Source: an uncultured Collinsella sp.
Lineage (GTDB): Bacteria > Actinomycetota > Coriobacteriia > Coriobacteriales > Coriobacteriaceae
NCBI GenBank assembly: GCA_902478705.1
Contig: CABSMB010000002.1
Coordinates: 1-23,139 of the forward strand
Direction: 5' to 3'
DNA: 23,139 nucleotides
This document shows positions 7,742 to 14,698 of the stretch, in pieces; within the stretch, counting starts at the first letter, position 1; every line of letters starts with the position of its first letter. The notes under the pieces are model-generated. The model was not told the DNA's origin. It saw only the letters and a list, made by a program, of their open reading frames with translations, and did not search any database. The translations under genes were made by a program, and so were the position numbers.

Positions 7742-8602
7742 TTACTCCTCTGCCTTGACGGCATCCCAGAGGTCGTTGAGGCCGTGGGTCGAAAGCTCGG
7801 CCAAGTCCACGTGGGCGTCGGCGGCCATCTGCTCCATCGCTGCCCAGCGGCGGCGGAACTTTGCCGTGCTGGCGCGCAGGGCGCTCTCGGCGTCGATCCC
7901 CTCCTTGCGCGCAACGTTGACCAGGGCAAAGAGCAGGTCGCCAAACTCCATCTCGCGCTCGGGCGTTCCGGGCTCCTCGGCATCAAACTCGGCACGCTCC
8001 TCGGCGACCTCGTCCCACACGTCCTGGACCGTCTCCCACTCAAAGCCCACGGCCGCCGCCTTGCGCGACACTTTCTGGGCCTGCATCAACGCCGGCAGAT
8101 GCGTGGGCACGCCATCGAGCAGGCCCTCGGGCGCGGCCTCGCCTGCCGCCATAGCCTTGTCCTTGGCAGCTTTCTCGGCGAGCTTAACCTCGTCCCAGAT
8201 CTTGAGCACCTCGGCGGAATTATCGGCATCCGCATCGCCAAACACGTGCGGGTGACGGCGGATGAGCTTGGCATCGATATCGCGCGCCACGTCGGCCAGC
8301 GTAAACTCGCCGGCATCCGCCGCGATCTGCGCGTGCAGCACCACTTGCATGAGCACGTCGCCGAGCTCCTCGCGCAGGTGTGCCGCGTCATCAGCCTCAA
8401 TACAGTCGAGCGCCTCGTAGGCCTCCTCGATCATGTTCTTACCGATGCTCTGATGTGTCTGCTCGCGGTCCCACGGGCAGCCGTCGGGCTGACGCAGACG
8501 CCAGATGGTCTGTACCAGATGCTGAAGTTCGGCCGACGCGTCGACCAGCGTGGACAGATCGCGCGAGCCCTCAGCATTTTGCTGAGTCATGTGCTGCGCC
8601 AT
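7742..8602 (-). CDS. mazG: Nucleoside triphosphate pyrophosphohydrolase MazG
   Basis: 286 residues from ATG 8602, chosen because GGAGGAGG lies just upstream and the stop of yfcE is only 2 nt away. MazG hydrolyses (d)NTPs to monophosphate and pyrophosphate and has a housecleaning and stress role. Two MazG domains are visible. The first has GCPWDREQTHQSI (41-53), EEAYE (59-63) and LREELGDVLMQVVLH (76-90). RRHPHVFGD (115-123) lies between the domains. The second has VWDEVAEERAEF (195-206) and EMEFGDLLFALVNVAR (217-232). The metal-binding Glu/Asp residues are kept in both. The length is close to E. coli MazG (263), with a somewhat longer N terminus. The gene is last in the unit and is followed by a strong terminator. 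The order mazG-eno is common in Actinobacteria. Confidence 0.95.
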   Translation of the reverse strand: MAQHMTQQNAEGSRDLSTLVDASAELQHLVQTIWRLRQPDGCPWDREQTHQSIGKNMIEEAYEALDCIEADDAAHLREELGDVLMQVVLHAQIAADAGEFTLADVARDIDAKLIRRHPHVFGDADADNSAEVLKIWDEVKLAEKAAKDKAMAAGEAAPEGLLDGVPTHLPALMQAQKVSRKAAAVGFEWETVQDVWDEVAEERAEFDAEEPGTPEREMEFGDLLFALVNVARKEGIDAESALRASTAKFRRRWAAMEQMAADAHVDLAELSTHGLNDLWDAVKAEE

Positions 8603-8604
8603 GG

Positions 8605-9153
8605 TTATTCCTCCTCCAGGATCACGTGGCGGAACGCGCCGCCCTCGTAGATGCCGTAGCTGTGCGAGCCGTCCTTGGGGATGCTCACGCTGCCGGGGTT
8701 GAAGAGCCACAGGCCCGGGTGCGCCTCGCTCGCCTCGTTGACTTTAATGTGCGTGTGGCCGTAGACGAGCGCGGAGCCCTCGGGCAGCGCGGGCGCGTGG
8801 TCAACGCTGTTGTGCATGCCGGCGCCAAAGACATGGCCGTGCGTCAGGAACAGCTCGCGGCCGGTCTCGTCGAACAGGGTGGCGTAGTCAGCCATGACGG
8901 GAAAGTCGAGCACCATCTGATCGACCTCGGCGTCGCAGTTGCCGCGCACTGCGATGATGCGGTCGGCCAGGGCGTTGAGCAGCGGAATCACGCGCTTGGG
9001 GGCGTAATCGCGCGGCAGGTCGTTGCGCGGTCCGTGGTAGAGCAGGTCACCCAGCAGCACGATGCGGTCGGGGTTCTCGCGCTCGATGGCGGCGACGAAG
9101 CGCTCGGTCCAGTATGCCGAGCCGTGGATGTCGGAGGCAATGAGGTATTTCAT
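8605..9153 (-). CDS. YfcE-like metallophosphoesterase
   Basis: 182 residues from ATG 9153, preceded by AAAGGA. Calcineurin-like phosphoesterase of the YfcE/MJ0936 family, which cleaves phosphodiesters using two metal ions. The ligands are all present: SDIHG (Asp8, His10), GDLLYHGPRN (Asp36), GNCD (Asn72), THGH (His105) and YGHTH (His133, His135). The late motif NPGSVSIPKDG is also typical. E. coli YfcE has 184 residues, so the size matches. The physiological substrate of the family is not established. The gene lies between the LarC-like gene (55-nt gap) and mazG (2-nt gap), so the three are likely one transcript. Confidence 0.93.
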   Translation of the reverse strand: MKYLIASDIHGSAYWTERFVAAIERENPDRIVLLGDLLYHGPRNDLPRDYAPKRVIPLLNALADRIIAVRGNCDAEVDQMVLDFPVMADYATLFDETGRELFLTHGHVFGAGMHNSVDHAPALPEGSALVYGHTHIKVNEASEAHPGLWLFNPGSVSIPKDGSHSYGIYEGGAFRHVILEEE

Positions 9154-9208
9154 GGTGGTCCTTTCAGGCGTGGGTTGATGGGCTGGGCGCGGCGTGTCGC
9201 CGGCCGCG

Positions 9209-9694
9209 TTACTCAAATCGCAGCGCCGCGGCTTGCGCCGCTTGCATCACGCGCTGGAGCGGCACGTCATGCTCGCGGGCAAGGCGAGCACAGTCCTCAT
9301 ACTCGGGCGCCGCGCGCTCGCCGCCGTCGGGCAGGGTGGCTACTTTGACGGCCACCTCGCCCCAAGGCGTCGCCACCTGTTCAAAGCGGCGCGGCAGGCA
9401 GACGCGCTCCATAACCTGGCGGCGAATGCCGTTGGTCGTGGTTTCCAAAAAGATGATCGTCTGCAGACGGTCAATGTCCTCGTGGGCGCAAATCACTTGC
9501 AGCTGCCAGCCGGGGCGACCTTTTTTGCAGTAGAGGGGCAGCCAGTGCACTTCGCGGGCACCAGCCTCGCGCAAACGGTCGGCGGCGTAGGCGAGCACCT
9601 CGGGCGACGCGTCGTCGATGTCGCACTCCAGCTTAACGATGGTTTCGGGAGCTTCGGTCTCGCGCGACAGCGGAGATGTACTTCCACGTTGCAT
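9209..9694 (-). CDS. LarC C-terminal domain protein (LarC2-like), stand-alone
   Basis: 161 residues from ATG 9694 with an AAAGGA site about 11 nt upstream. The sequence matches the C-terminal part of LarC (formerly DUF111), the CTP-dependent nickel-insertion enzyme for the nickel-pincer cofactor: VKLECDIDDASPEVLAYAAD (about 18-37), AGAREVHWLPLYCKKGRPGW with the conserved KKxRPg, ETTTNGIRR, RVCLPRRFEQVATPWGEVAVK and PEYEDCARLA. The N-terminal LarC1 part is missing: no homologous frame is found upstream, where a promoter-bearing gap and the divergent PHP gene lie. In lactobacilli LarC1 and LarC2 are joined by programmed frameshifting; here LarC2 seems to be a separate gene. larA, larB and larE are not in the window. 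The family assignment is firm; a role in nickel insertion is inference. Confidence 0.85.
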   Translation of the reverse strand: MQRGSTSPLSRETEAPETIVKLECDIDDASPEVLAYAADRLREAGAREVHWLPLYCKKGRPGWQLQVICAHEDIDRLQTIIFLETTTNGIRRQVMERVCLPRRFEQVATPWGEVAVKVATLPDGGERAAPEYEDCARLAREHDVPLQRVMQAAQAAALRFE

Positions 9695-9800
9695 ACGGTC
9701 CGGATCCTTTCCGCACGGGCTCGTTTTGTTCATCCAAACGCTAGCACATCGGACGTGGCACAGGCGTGACTTTCGTCCGTCGCCGCCCTCGCTCCTAACC

Positions 9801-9865
9801 AAACGTGTACATCAGCCTCCAAACATGTCATTTTTTGTCGGTTTTGGAGGCTGATGTACACGTTT
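9801..9865. repeat. Perfect 23-bp inverted repeat, 19-nt loop
   Basis: Arms 9801-9823 and 9843-9865 are exact reverse complements (core GTGTACATCAGCCTCC), with the loop containing a T6 run. It sits in the 300-nt gap between the divergent LarC2-like and PHP genes, about 107 nt upstream of the LarC2-like start and about 70 nt upstream of the putative PHP promoter. No T run follows either arm strongly enough to call it a terminator. Confidence 0.8.
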
Positions 9866-9933
9866 TGAGAGCGCAAGCGAGGCGCCACTGCGCGTCGTCC
9901 GCTCTTTCCAATCGATTTCGGCACCCCGCGCGC

Positions 9934-9962
9934 ACGACACGTCGGGGCCGCGCCGTTACAAT
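9934..9962 (+). promoter_or_regulatory. Promoter of the PHP phosphatase gene
   Basis: ACGACA (9934-9939, four of six matches to TTGACA) and TACAAT (9957-9962, five of six to TATAAT) are separated by 17 nt. Transcription would begin near 9969, about 25 nt before ATG 9995. Confidence 0.6.
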
Positions 9963-9994
9963 GGAGCGGATTCGCTAAGTGCAAAGGAGCCGCC

Positions 9995-10906
9995 ATGTCC
10001 GCATGTCCGCTGGTCGACTGCCATACCCATACCTCGTTTTCGGACGGACGCGCCTCGTTTGAGGAAAACGTCCGCGCTGCTGCCGCCGCCGGATGTCAGG
10101 TCATGGTCTCGACAGACCACCTCACCCTGCCTGCCAGCATGGACGCCAACTGCGAGGTGCAGGTTGTCGAGGGCGACTTGCCGGCACATCGCCTGGCATT
10201 TGAGGATGCCCGCAAGCTCGCCGCGCAGATCGCGCCAGAGCTCACCTTTATTTACGGTTTTGAATGCGATTGGTACGAGGGCTGCGAGCCTTTGGTTGAG
10301 CGTTGGTCAAAAGGCGCCGTGGTGCGCCTGGGTAGCGTGCATTGGATCGGCAACCCCGGCGATATCATGACCGGTGCCGCGGGCACGGCGGGAACGGAGA
10401 ACGTCGCTCGCCCCGATACGCCCGATTCGTTTTGCGGTTGGATCGACGATGACACCAACTTACATGTCTGGGAAAACCTGGGCGTGCGCGGCGTATGGGA
10501 GCGCTATGTCGACGACTGGTGTCACGCCTGCGAGAGCTCGCTCAACTTTGACGTGATGGCCCATCCCGACCTGGTCATGCGCTTTTCGAAGGAAGGCTTC
10601 GCGCCCGATTTTGACCCCGCGCCGTTTTGGGAGCAGATGGCCGAATGCGCCCACGATATGGGTCGCCGCGTTGAGGTCTCGACCGCCGCGCCGCGCAAGG
10701 GCCTCGACGACTATTACCCCTCGACGGGGCTGTTGCGTTGCTTCGCCCACGCCGAGGTACCCATCACCTTTGGCTCGGACGCGCACCGCGCCTGCGATAT
10801 TTGCTGGAACATCCGCGAGGCTCAGGCCCACGCCTACGACTGCGGCTATCGAACCTTCGATATCCCCCACCCCACCGGCGAATGGGAACCCACACCCCTC
10901 GCCTAA
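9995..10906 (+). CDS. PHP-family histidinol-phosphatase
   Basis: 303 residues. The metal-binding motifs of the PHP phosphoesterase family are in order: DCHTHTSFSDG (His10, His12, Asp17), STDH (Asp41, His42), YGFECDWY (Glu in the middle), LGSVHWI, MAHPDL and FGSDAH near the C terminus. This matches the HisJ/HisK type of histidinol-phosphate phosphatase, which removes phosphate from L-histidinol phosphate in the penultimate part of histidine synthesis. Its position supports this: it converges on hisE with a 2-nt gap, and the hisB of this operon lacks a phosphatase domain. AAAGGAG precedes the start. There is a longer insert between the HW and HPD motifs than in compact homologues. Related PHP proteins can act on other phosphates, so the specificity is inference from motif and context. 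Confidence 0.88.
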   Translation: MSACPLVDCHTHTSFSDGRASFEENVRAAAAAGCQVMVSTDHLTLPASMDANCEVQVVEGDLPAHRLAFEDARKLAAQIAPELTFIYGFECDWYEGCEPLVERWSKGAVVRLGSVHWIGNPGDIMTGAAGTAGTENVARPDTPDSFCGWIDDDTNLHVWENLGVRGVWERYVDDWCHACESSLNFDVMAHPDLVMRFSKEGFAPDFDPAPFWEQMAECAHDMGRRVEVSTAAPRKGLDDYYPSTGLLRCFAHAEVPITFGSDAHRACDICWNIREAQAHAYDCGYRTFDIPHPTGEWEPTPLA

Positions 10907-10908
10907 GA

Positions 10909-11226
10909 CTAGTGGCGGCGGGCGTTGAGTTCGCCGGCCAGCTCGTCGAGGGTGATACCGTAGCGCTCGAGCGTTACGAGCAGGTGGTAGACCAGATCGC
11001 CGGCCTCGTAGCGGATGTGGTCGTGATCGTTATCCTTGCAAGCCATGATGACCTCGCTCGCCTCCTCGGCAAGCTTCTTGAGCAGCTCGTCCTCGACGTC
11101 GGTCAACAGACGAGCGGTGTAGCTCTCCTGTGGCGACGCATCGCGACGACCGTGAATCACCTCGGCCAGCCCCGTCAGCGTCTCGCCGATATTTCCATCC
11201 TGAACATTTGCGGTGCGCACACCCAT
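10909..11226 (-). CDS. hisE: Phosphoribosyl-ATP pyrophosphatase HisE
   Basis: 105 residues. It cleaves pyrophosphate from phosphoribosyl-ATP, step two of histidine synthesis. The all-alpha MazG-like fold is shown by LAEVIHGRRDASPQESYTARLL, KKLAEEASEVIMA (metal-binding Glu residues), and EAGDLVYHLLVTLE (Glu/Asp). The length is usual for stand-alone HisE. AAAGGA precedes the ATG. It is the last gene of the his operon and lies 46 nt after hisI; the opposing PHP gene ends 2 nt away, so there is no room for a terminator between the two convergent transcripts. Confidence 0.96.
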   Translation of the reverse strand: MGVRTANVQDGNIGETLTGLAEVIHGRRDASPQESYTARLLTDVEDELLKKLAEEASEVIMACKDNDHDHIRYEAGDLVYHLLVTLERYGITLDELAGELNARRH

Positions 11227-11272
11227 AGTTCAATCCTTTCCGTTTTACCGAGCGCCCAACAGGACGCCCGCC

Positions 11273-11602
11273 TTAGGCGAGTTTCTTAAAGAAGCAGGTA
11301 CGGTTGCCGGTATGGCAGGCCGGGCCCGGTGAGTCCACCTTGACCAGCAGCGTATCGCTATCGCAGTCGGCCCAGAGCTCCTTGACCTCCTGCATGTTGC
11401 CACTCGTCGCGCCCTTGTTCCAGAGCTCCTGACGGCTGCGACTCCAAAACCACGTGGTCCCGGTCTTGAGCGTCAGCCCCACCGATTCCTCGTTCATCCA
11501 AGCAACCATAAGCACCTCACCGGTGTCATGCTGCTGAACCACGCAAGGAATCAGCCCGCGGGCGTCGTACGTAAGTTTTGAAGGATCGGTTATCTCTTCC
11601 AT
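11273..11602 (-). CDS. hisI: Phosphoribosyl-AMP cyclohydrolase HisI
   Basis: 109 residues from ATG 11602 with GGGGAGAG just upstream; a longer in-frame extension lacks a site and enters the intergenic hairpin. It opens the adenine ring of phosphoribosyl-AMP (step three). Typical motifs are [43 protein letters not shown] and the zinc/magnesium-binding segment [27 protein letters not shown] with the conserved Asp and Cys residues. It is separate from HisE, unlike the fused HisIE of enterobacteria. A 143-nt gap with a large hairpin separates it from hisF. Confidence 0.96.
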   Translation of the reverse strand: MEEITDPSKLTYDARGLIPCVVQQHDTGEVLMVAWMNEESVGLTLKTGTTWFWSRSRQELWNKGATSGNMQEVKELWADCDSDTLLVKVDSPGPACHTGNRTCFFKKLA

Positions 11603-11640
11603 TTCTCTCCCCAAATTCAAACTTCGCAGGTCGGCGAGGG

Positions 11641-11736
11641 TTGTCCAGGTGCCCGAGATTCCGAGCGACAAGCCCGACGACGCGTACTTAAAGTACGCGA
11701 GGAGGGTTGGAGCCGGAAGGTCGGGCGCCTGGGCAA
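11641..11736. repeat. Long multi-part hairpin in the hisF-hisI gap
   Basis: Outer arms 11641-11656 and 11721-11736 are complementary with two mismatches (CCAGGYGCCCGA core). TTCCG (11659-11663) pairs with CGGAA (11714-11718), and the centre is a 9-bp arm palindrome CGCGTACTT/AAGTACGCG (11681-11699). The RNA would form one extended, imperfect stem of about 95 nt inside the his transcript. No T run follows. Confidence 0.7.
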
Positions 11737-11745
11737 GCCGCAGCG

Positions 11746-12528
11746 CTAGAAGTCCAACCTGACAGGGATGCCTTGAGAGGCCATATATTCTTTGACTTCG
11801 CGAATGCTGAAAGTTCCAAAGTGAAAGACGCTGGCCGCCAGTACGGCGTCGGCTTCGCCCTCGATCACGCCCTCGGCAAAATGCTCGAGCGTGCCCACGC
11901 CGCCGCTTGCGATCACCGGGATCGGCACCGCGCGCGCCACGGCGCGGGTGAGTGCCAGGTCGAAGCCAGCCTTGGTGCCGTCGCGATCCATGCTGGTGAG
12001 CAAGATCTCACCGGCGCCGCGACGAGCCGCTTCCTCGGCCCACGCCACCGCATCGATACCCGTGGCGTTGCGACCGCCCGCCGTGAAGACCTCCCACTTG
12101 TCGGCATCCGGCTGACCGGGCAGGCCCACGCGCTTGGCATCAATCGCCACGACCACGGCCTGGCTGCCAAACGCCGCGGCGGCCTGGCTGATCAACGACG
12201 GATCGCGCACGGCGGCAGAGTTAAGCGACACCTTGTCGGCACCGGCGGCAACCATGGTTCGCATGCCCGCCAAGTCGCGGAAACCGCCGCCCACGGTATA
12301 GGGAATAGCGAGCTCCTCGGCCGCGTGCGCCGCCATCTCGATGGTCGTCGCGCGGTTGTCGCTCGTCGCGGTAATGTCCAGGAAGACGACCTCGTCTGCA
12401 CCCTCGCGGTCGTAGGCGCGCGCCAGCTCCACCGGGTCGCCAGCATCGCGCAGGCTCACAAAGTTGACGCCCTTGACCACGCGGCCGTCCTTAACATCCA
12501 GACAGGGAATCACGCGTTTGGTAAGCAT
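11746..12528 (-). CDS. hisF: Imidazole glycerol phosphate synthase cyclase subunit HisF
   Basis: 260 residues, a (beta/alpha)8 barrel. With HisH it turns PRFAR and ammonia into imidazole glycerol phosphate and AICAR. The start [19 protein letters not shown] carries catalytic Asp11, and [12 protein letters not shown] carries the second catalytic Asp. The phosphate-binding loops VGGGFR and [12 protein letters not shown] are also present, as is the usual insert [24 protein letters not shown] lies 6-7 nt before the ATG. The stop of hisA is 3 nt upstream, so translation is probably coupled. Confidence 0.98.
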   Translation of the reverse strand: MLTKRVIPCLDVKDGRVVKGVNFVSLRDAGDPVELARAYDREGADEVVFLDITATSDNRATTIEMAAHAAEELAIPYTVGGGFRDLAGMRTMVAAGADKVSLNSAAVRDPSLISQAAAAFGSQAVVVAIDAKRVGLPGQPDADKWEVFTAGGRNATGIDAVAWAEEAARRGAGEILLTSMDRDGTKAGFDLALTRAVARAVPIPVIASGGVGTLEHFAEGVIEGEADAVLAASVFHFGTFSIREVKEYMASQGIPVRLDF

Positions 12529-12531
12529 GGG

Positions 12532-13275
12532 CTACTCCTCCCCTCGCGCGGCGGCCAACGCCTGTACCAGCGTAAAGTTGCCCTCGTAGAGCGCGCGACC
12601 GGTGATGGCGCCCTCAATAGCGCCCTCGCCCACCGCGGCGAGCGCACGGATATCGTCGAGCGTCGAGATGCCGCCCGACGCCACAACGGGAAAGCCCGCG
12701 ACCTCGGCCACGTGGCGATATGCTGCCACGTCGATGCCCGTCTGCATACCGTCGCGCGCGATATCGGTATACACCAGATGTTTAAAGCCCAGCTCCGTGA
12801 GCTGCGCCACGGCATCGTCGAGCGCCACACCCGCACCGTCGCGCCAACCGTTCACCTTGACCTGGCCATCGCGCGCGGCGATGTCGGCCACCAGCAGCTC
12901 TCCAAAGCCGCGGGCCGCAACCTCGGCAAAGCCCGGTTCGGTCACGAGCACGGTGCCCAGCGCGATGCGGCGCGCGCCGTAGCCGGCCAGCTCATCGATG
13001 CGGGCGAGCGAACGAACGCCGCCGCCCACGTCCACGGACAGGCTATCGACGCCGCAGATGGCCTTAATCGCCGCCGAGTTAGCGGCGCACGCGTCCTCGT
13101 CCTCGCCAAAGGCAGCGGACAGGTCGACGACGTGCACCCAGCTCGCGCCCTGCTCGGCAAAGGAGCGGGCAACTGCCACGGGGTCGTCGGAATATACCTT
13201 GCAACGGCTGCGGTCGCCGCGCTCCAGGCGCACGACCTTGCCGCCGATCAGATCGATTGCGGGAAACAGGATCAT
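12532..13275 (-). CDS. hisA: ProFAR isomerase HisA
   Basis: 247 residues from ATG 13275, which overlaps the hisH stop in an ATGA tetranucleotide, so it is translationally coupled; the longer in-frame extension is rejected. It is a barrel homologous to HisF. LFPAIDLIGGKVVRLERGD carries the first catalytic Asp and YTDIARDGMQTG the second; VDVGGGVRS and VASGGISTLDD bind phosphate. Some Actinobacteria use a dual HisA/TrpF enzyme, PriA. Without a structure-based check of the active-site loops, and since trpF is not in the window, I cannot say whether this one is bifunctional. Confidence 0.96.
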   Translation of the reverse strand: MILFPAIDLIGGKVVRLERGDRSRCKVYSDDPVAVARSFAEQGASWVHVVDLSAAFGEDEDACAANSAAIKAICGVDSLSVDVGGGVRSLARIDELAGYGARRIALGTVLVTEPGFAEVAARGFGELLVADIAARDGQVKVNGWRDGAGVALDDAVAQLTELGFKHLVYTDIARDGMQTGIDVAAYRHVAEVAGFPVVASGGISTLDDIRALAAVGEGAIEGAITGRALYEGNFTLVQALAAARGEE

Positions 13276-13973
13276 CGGCCGGCCTCCTCGACGATGTTCA
13301 CGAAGTTCTTCAGGATGCGCTGACCCAGCGCGGAGGATTTCTCGGGATGGAACTGGCAGCCCCACACGTTGCCGTGGCGCACGATGCACGGGAAGCTCCG
13401 CGTGTAGTGCGTGCGCGCCAGAACGTCGGCGGTATCGGCGTCATCGGCCACCGCGTAGCTGTGGGTGAAGTACATGTTGGCACCCTCGGCAAAGTCCGCG
13501 AGCAGCGGATCGGCCGCGCCGGCGGGCGTCATGTGCACCTGGTCCCAGCCCACGTGCGGCACCTTCAGACGGCTCGACTCCAGGCGCGTGCACGAGCCGC
13601 GCATGATGCCCAGACCATCGACCCAGGGGCCACCGGCCTGCTCGGAGGCGTCACCGTCCGCGACCGCGCCCTCGCCCGCCGGCACGCCCTCATTACCGCG
13701 CTCAAAGAACAGCTGAAGGCCCAGGCAGATACCGAGTAGCGGAGTTCCGGCGGCAACGGCATCGAGTACCGCGCCCGCCTCGCCGCTCTCGCGCATAAAG
13801 GCGATCGCGTCGTAGAACGCGCCCACGCCCGGGATGACCAAGCCATCGGCGTTGCGGATCTGCTCCGGATCGTCCGACGTGCAGGCGACGGCACCGGCGC
13901 GCGCAAGCCCGCGCACGACGCTCGACAAGTTGCCCTTGTGGTAGTCGACCACCACGATCTTCGGTTCACCCAC
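13272..13973 (-). CDS. hisH: Imidazole glycerol phosphate synthase glutamine amidotransferase HisH
   Basis: 233 residues starting at GTG 13973, chosen because AAGGAGGG lies 4-6 nt upstream and the N terminus (PKIVVVDYHKGNLSSV) then matches the family; the longer ATG frame from 14063 would run through an inverted repeat. It provides ammonia to HisF. The glutaminase triad is visible: Cys83 in GICLGLQ, and His and Glu in FHPEKS near residue 214. GLVIPGVGAF is the usual oxyanion-strand neighbourhood. A Gly/Ala/Glu-rich insert of about 17-20 residues follows the nucleophile segment (NEGVPAGEGAVADGDASEQ), making the protein longer than the usual 200-215. Confidence 0.95.
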   Translation of the reverse strand: MGEPKIVVVDYHKGNLSSVVRGLARAGAVACTSDDPEQIRNADGLVIPGVGAFYDAIAFMRESGEAGAVLDAVAAGTPLLGICLGLQLFFERGNEGVPAGEGAVADGDASEQAGGPWVDGLGIMRGSCTRLESSRLKVPHVGWDQVHMTPAGAADPLLADFAEGANMYFTHSYAVADDADTADVLARTHYTRSFPCIVRHGNVWGCQFHPEKSSALGQRILKNFVNIVEEAGR

Positions 13974-13997
13974 GCGACCCTCCTTTTTCTCATCCAA

Positions 13998-14112
13998 AAC
14001 CTGCCAAAAAGGGACAGGTTTATTTTGGTCGGTTAAACGTTCACCCAACACACGAGACAGCATTTCCGCAGATAAAACCTGCCAAAATAAACCTGTCCCT
14101 ATTTGGTAGGTT
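13998..14112. repeat. Long inverted repeat in the hisB-hisH gap
   Basis: Arms 13998-14034 and about 14075-14112 are reverse complements over about 37 nt with about four mismatches; the shared core is GGGACAGGTTTATTTTGG. The 40-nt centre has no pairing of note. The right arm touches the hisB stop codon. The A/T-rich arms differ clearly in base composition from the surrounding genes. Confidence 0.75.
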
Positions 14113-14698
14113 AGAGTGAGCCCTTGGTGCTGGGGATGCCCTGAACGCGGGGATCCAGCTCGCAGGCATGGCGCATCGTGCGGCCCACGGCCTTAAAGGC
14201 GGCCTCGATAATGTGGTGCGAGTTGCCGCCCGCCAGCTCGCGCACGTGGAGCGTGAGCTTGGCGTCGCGCGCGAAGGCGTAGAAGAACTCGACGGCAAGC
14301 TCGGTATCGAAGCTGCCCACGCGCTCAGTCGGCACGGGCAGCTCGCAGTAGGCCTGCCCGCGGCCCGAGATGTCCACGGCGGCCATCACGAGCGTCTCGT
14401 CCATGGCAATCGCCGCGTCGGCAAAGCGCGTAATGCCCGCCTTGTCGCCCAGCGCTTGGCAAAACGCCTCGCCCAGCACAATACCCGTGTCCTCGACGGT
14501 GTGGTGCGCGTCGACCTCCACGTCGCCCACCGCGTGCACCGTCAGGTCAAACAGACCATGGCGGCCAAAGGCGTTGAGCATGTGGTCGAAAAACGGCACG
14601 CCGGTCGAGATGTCGCACACACCGGTTCCGTCCAGGTCGAGCTTGACGACAATATCGGTCTCGCCCGTCTTGCGGGTTACCTCGGCATAACGGCCCAT
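14111..14698 (-). CDS. hisB: Imidazoleglycerol-phosphate dehydratase HisB
   Basis: 195 residues, monofunctional. It dehydrates imidazole glycerol phosphate. The two manganese-binding repeats are seen: HTVEDTG with DAHH just before (DVEVDAHHTVEDTGI), and the second HVRELAGGNSHHIIEAAFKA. FFDHMLNAFGRHG is also typical. There is no N-terminal HAD phosphatase domain as in E. coli HisB, so a separate histidinol-phosphatase is needed; the PHP gene at 9995 fits. The ATG follows the hisC stop without any gap, with GGAGGAG in the end of hisC as its ribosome site. Confidence 0.97.
   Translation of the reverse strand: MGRYAEVTRKTGETDIVVKLDLDGTGVCDISTGVPFFDHMLNAFGRHGLFDLTVHAVGDVEVDAHHTVEDTGIVLGEAFCQALGDKAGITRFADAAIAMDETLVMAAVDISGRGQAYCELPVPTERVGSFDTELAVEFFYAFARDAKLTLHVRELAGGNSHHIIEAAFKAVGRTMRHACELDPRVQGIPSTKGSL

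Noticed and set aside
13272..14063. Longer hisH starting at ATG 14063
   Set aside because: The extra 30 residues would be encoded by the inverted repeat and lack similarity to HisH; GTG 13973 has a strong ribosome site and gives the normal N terminus.
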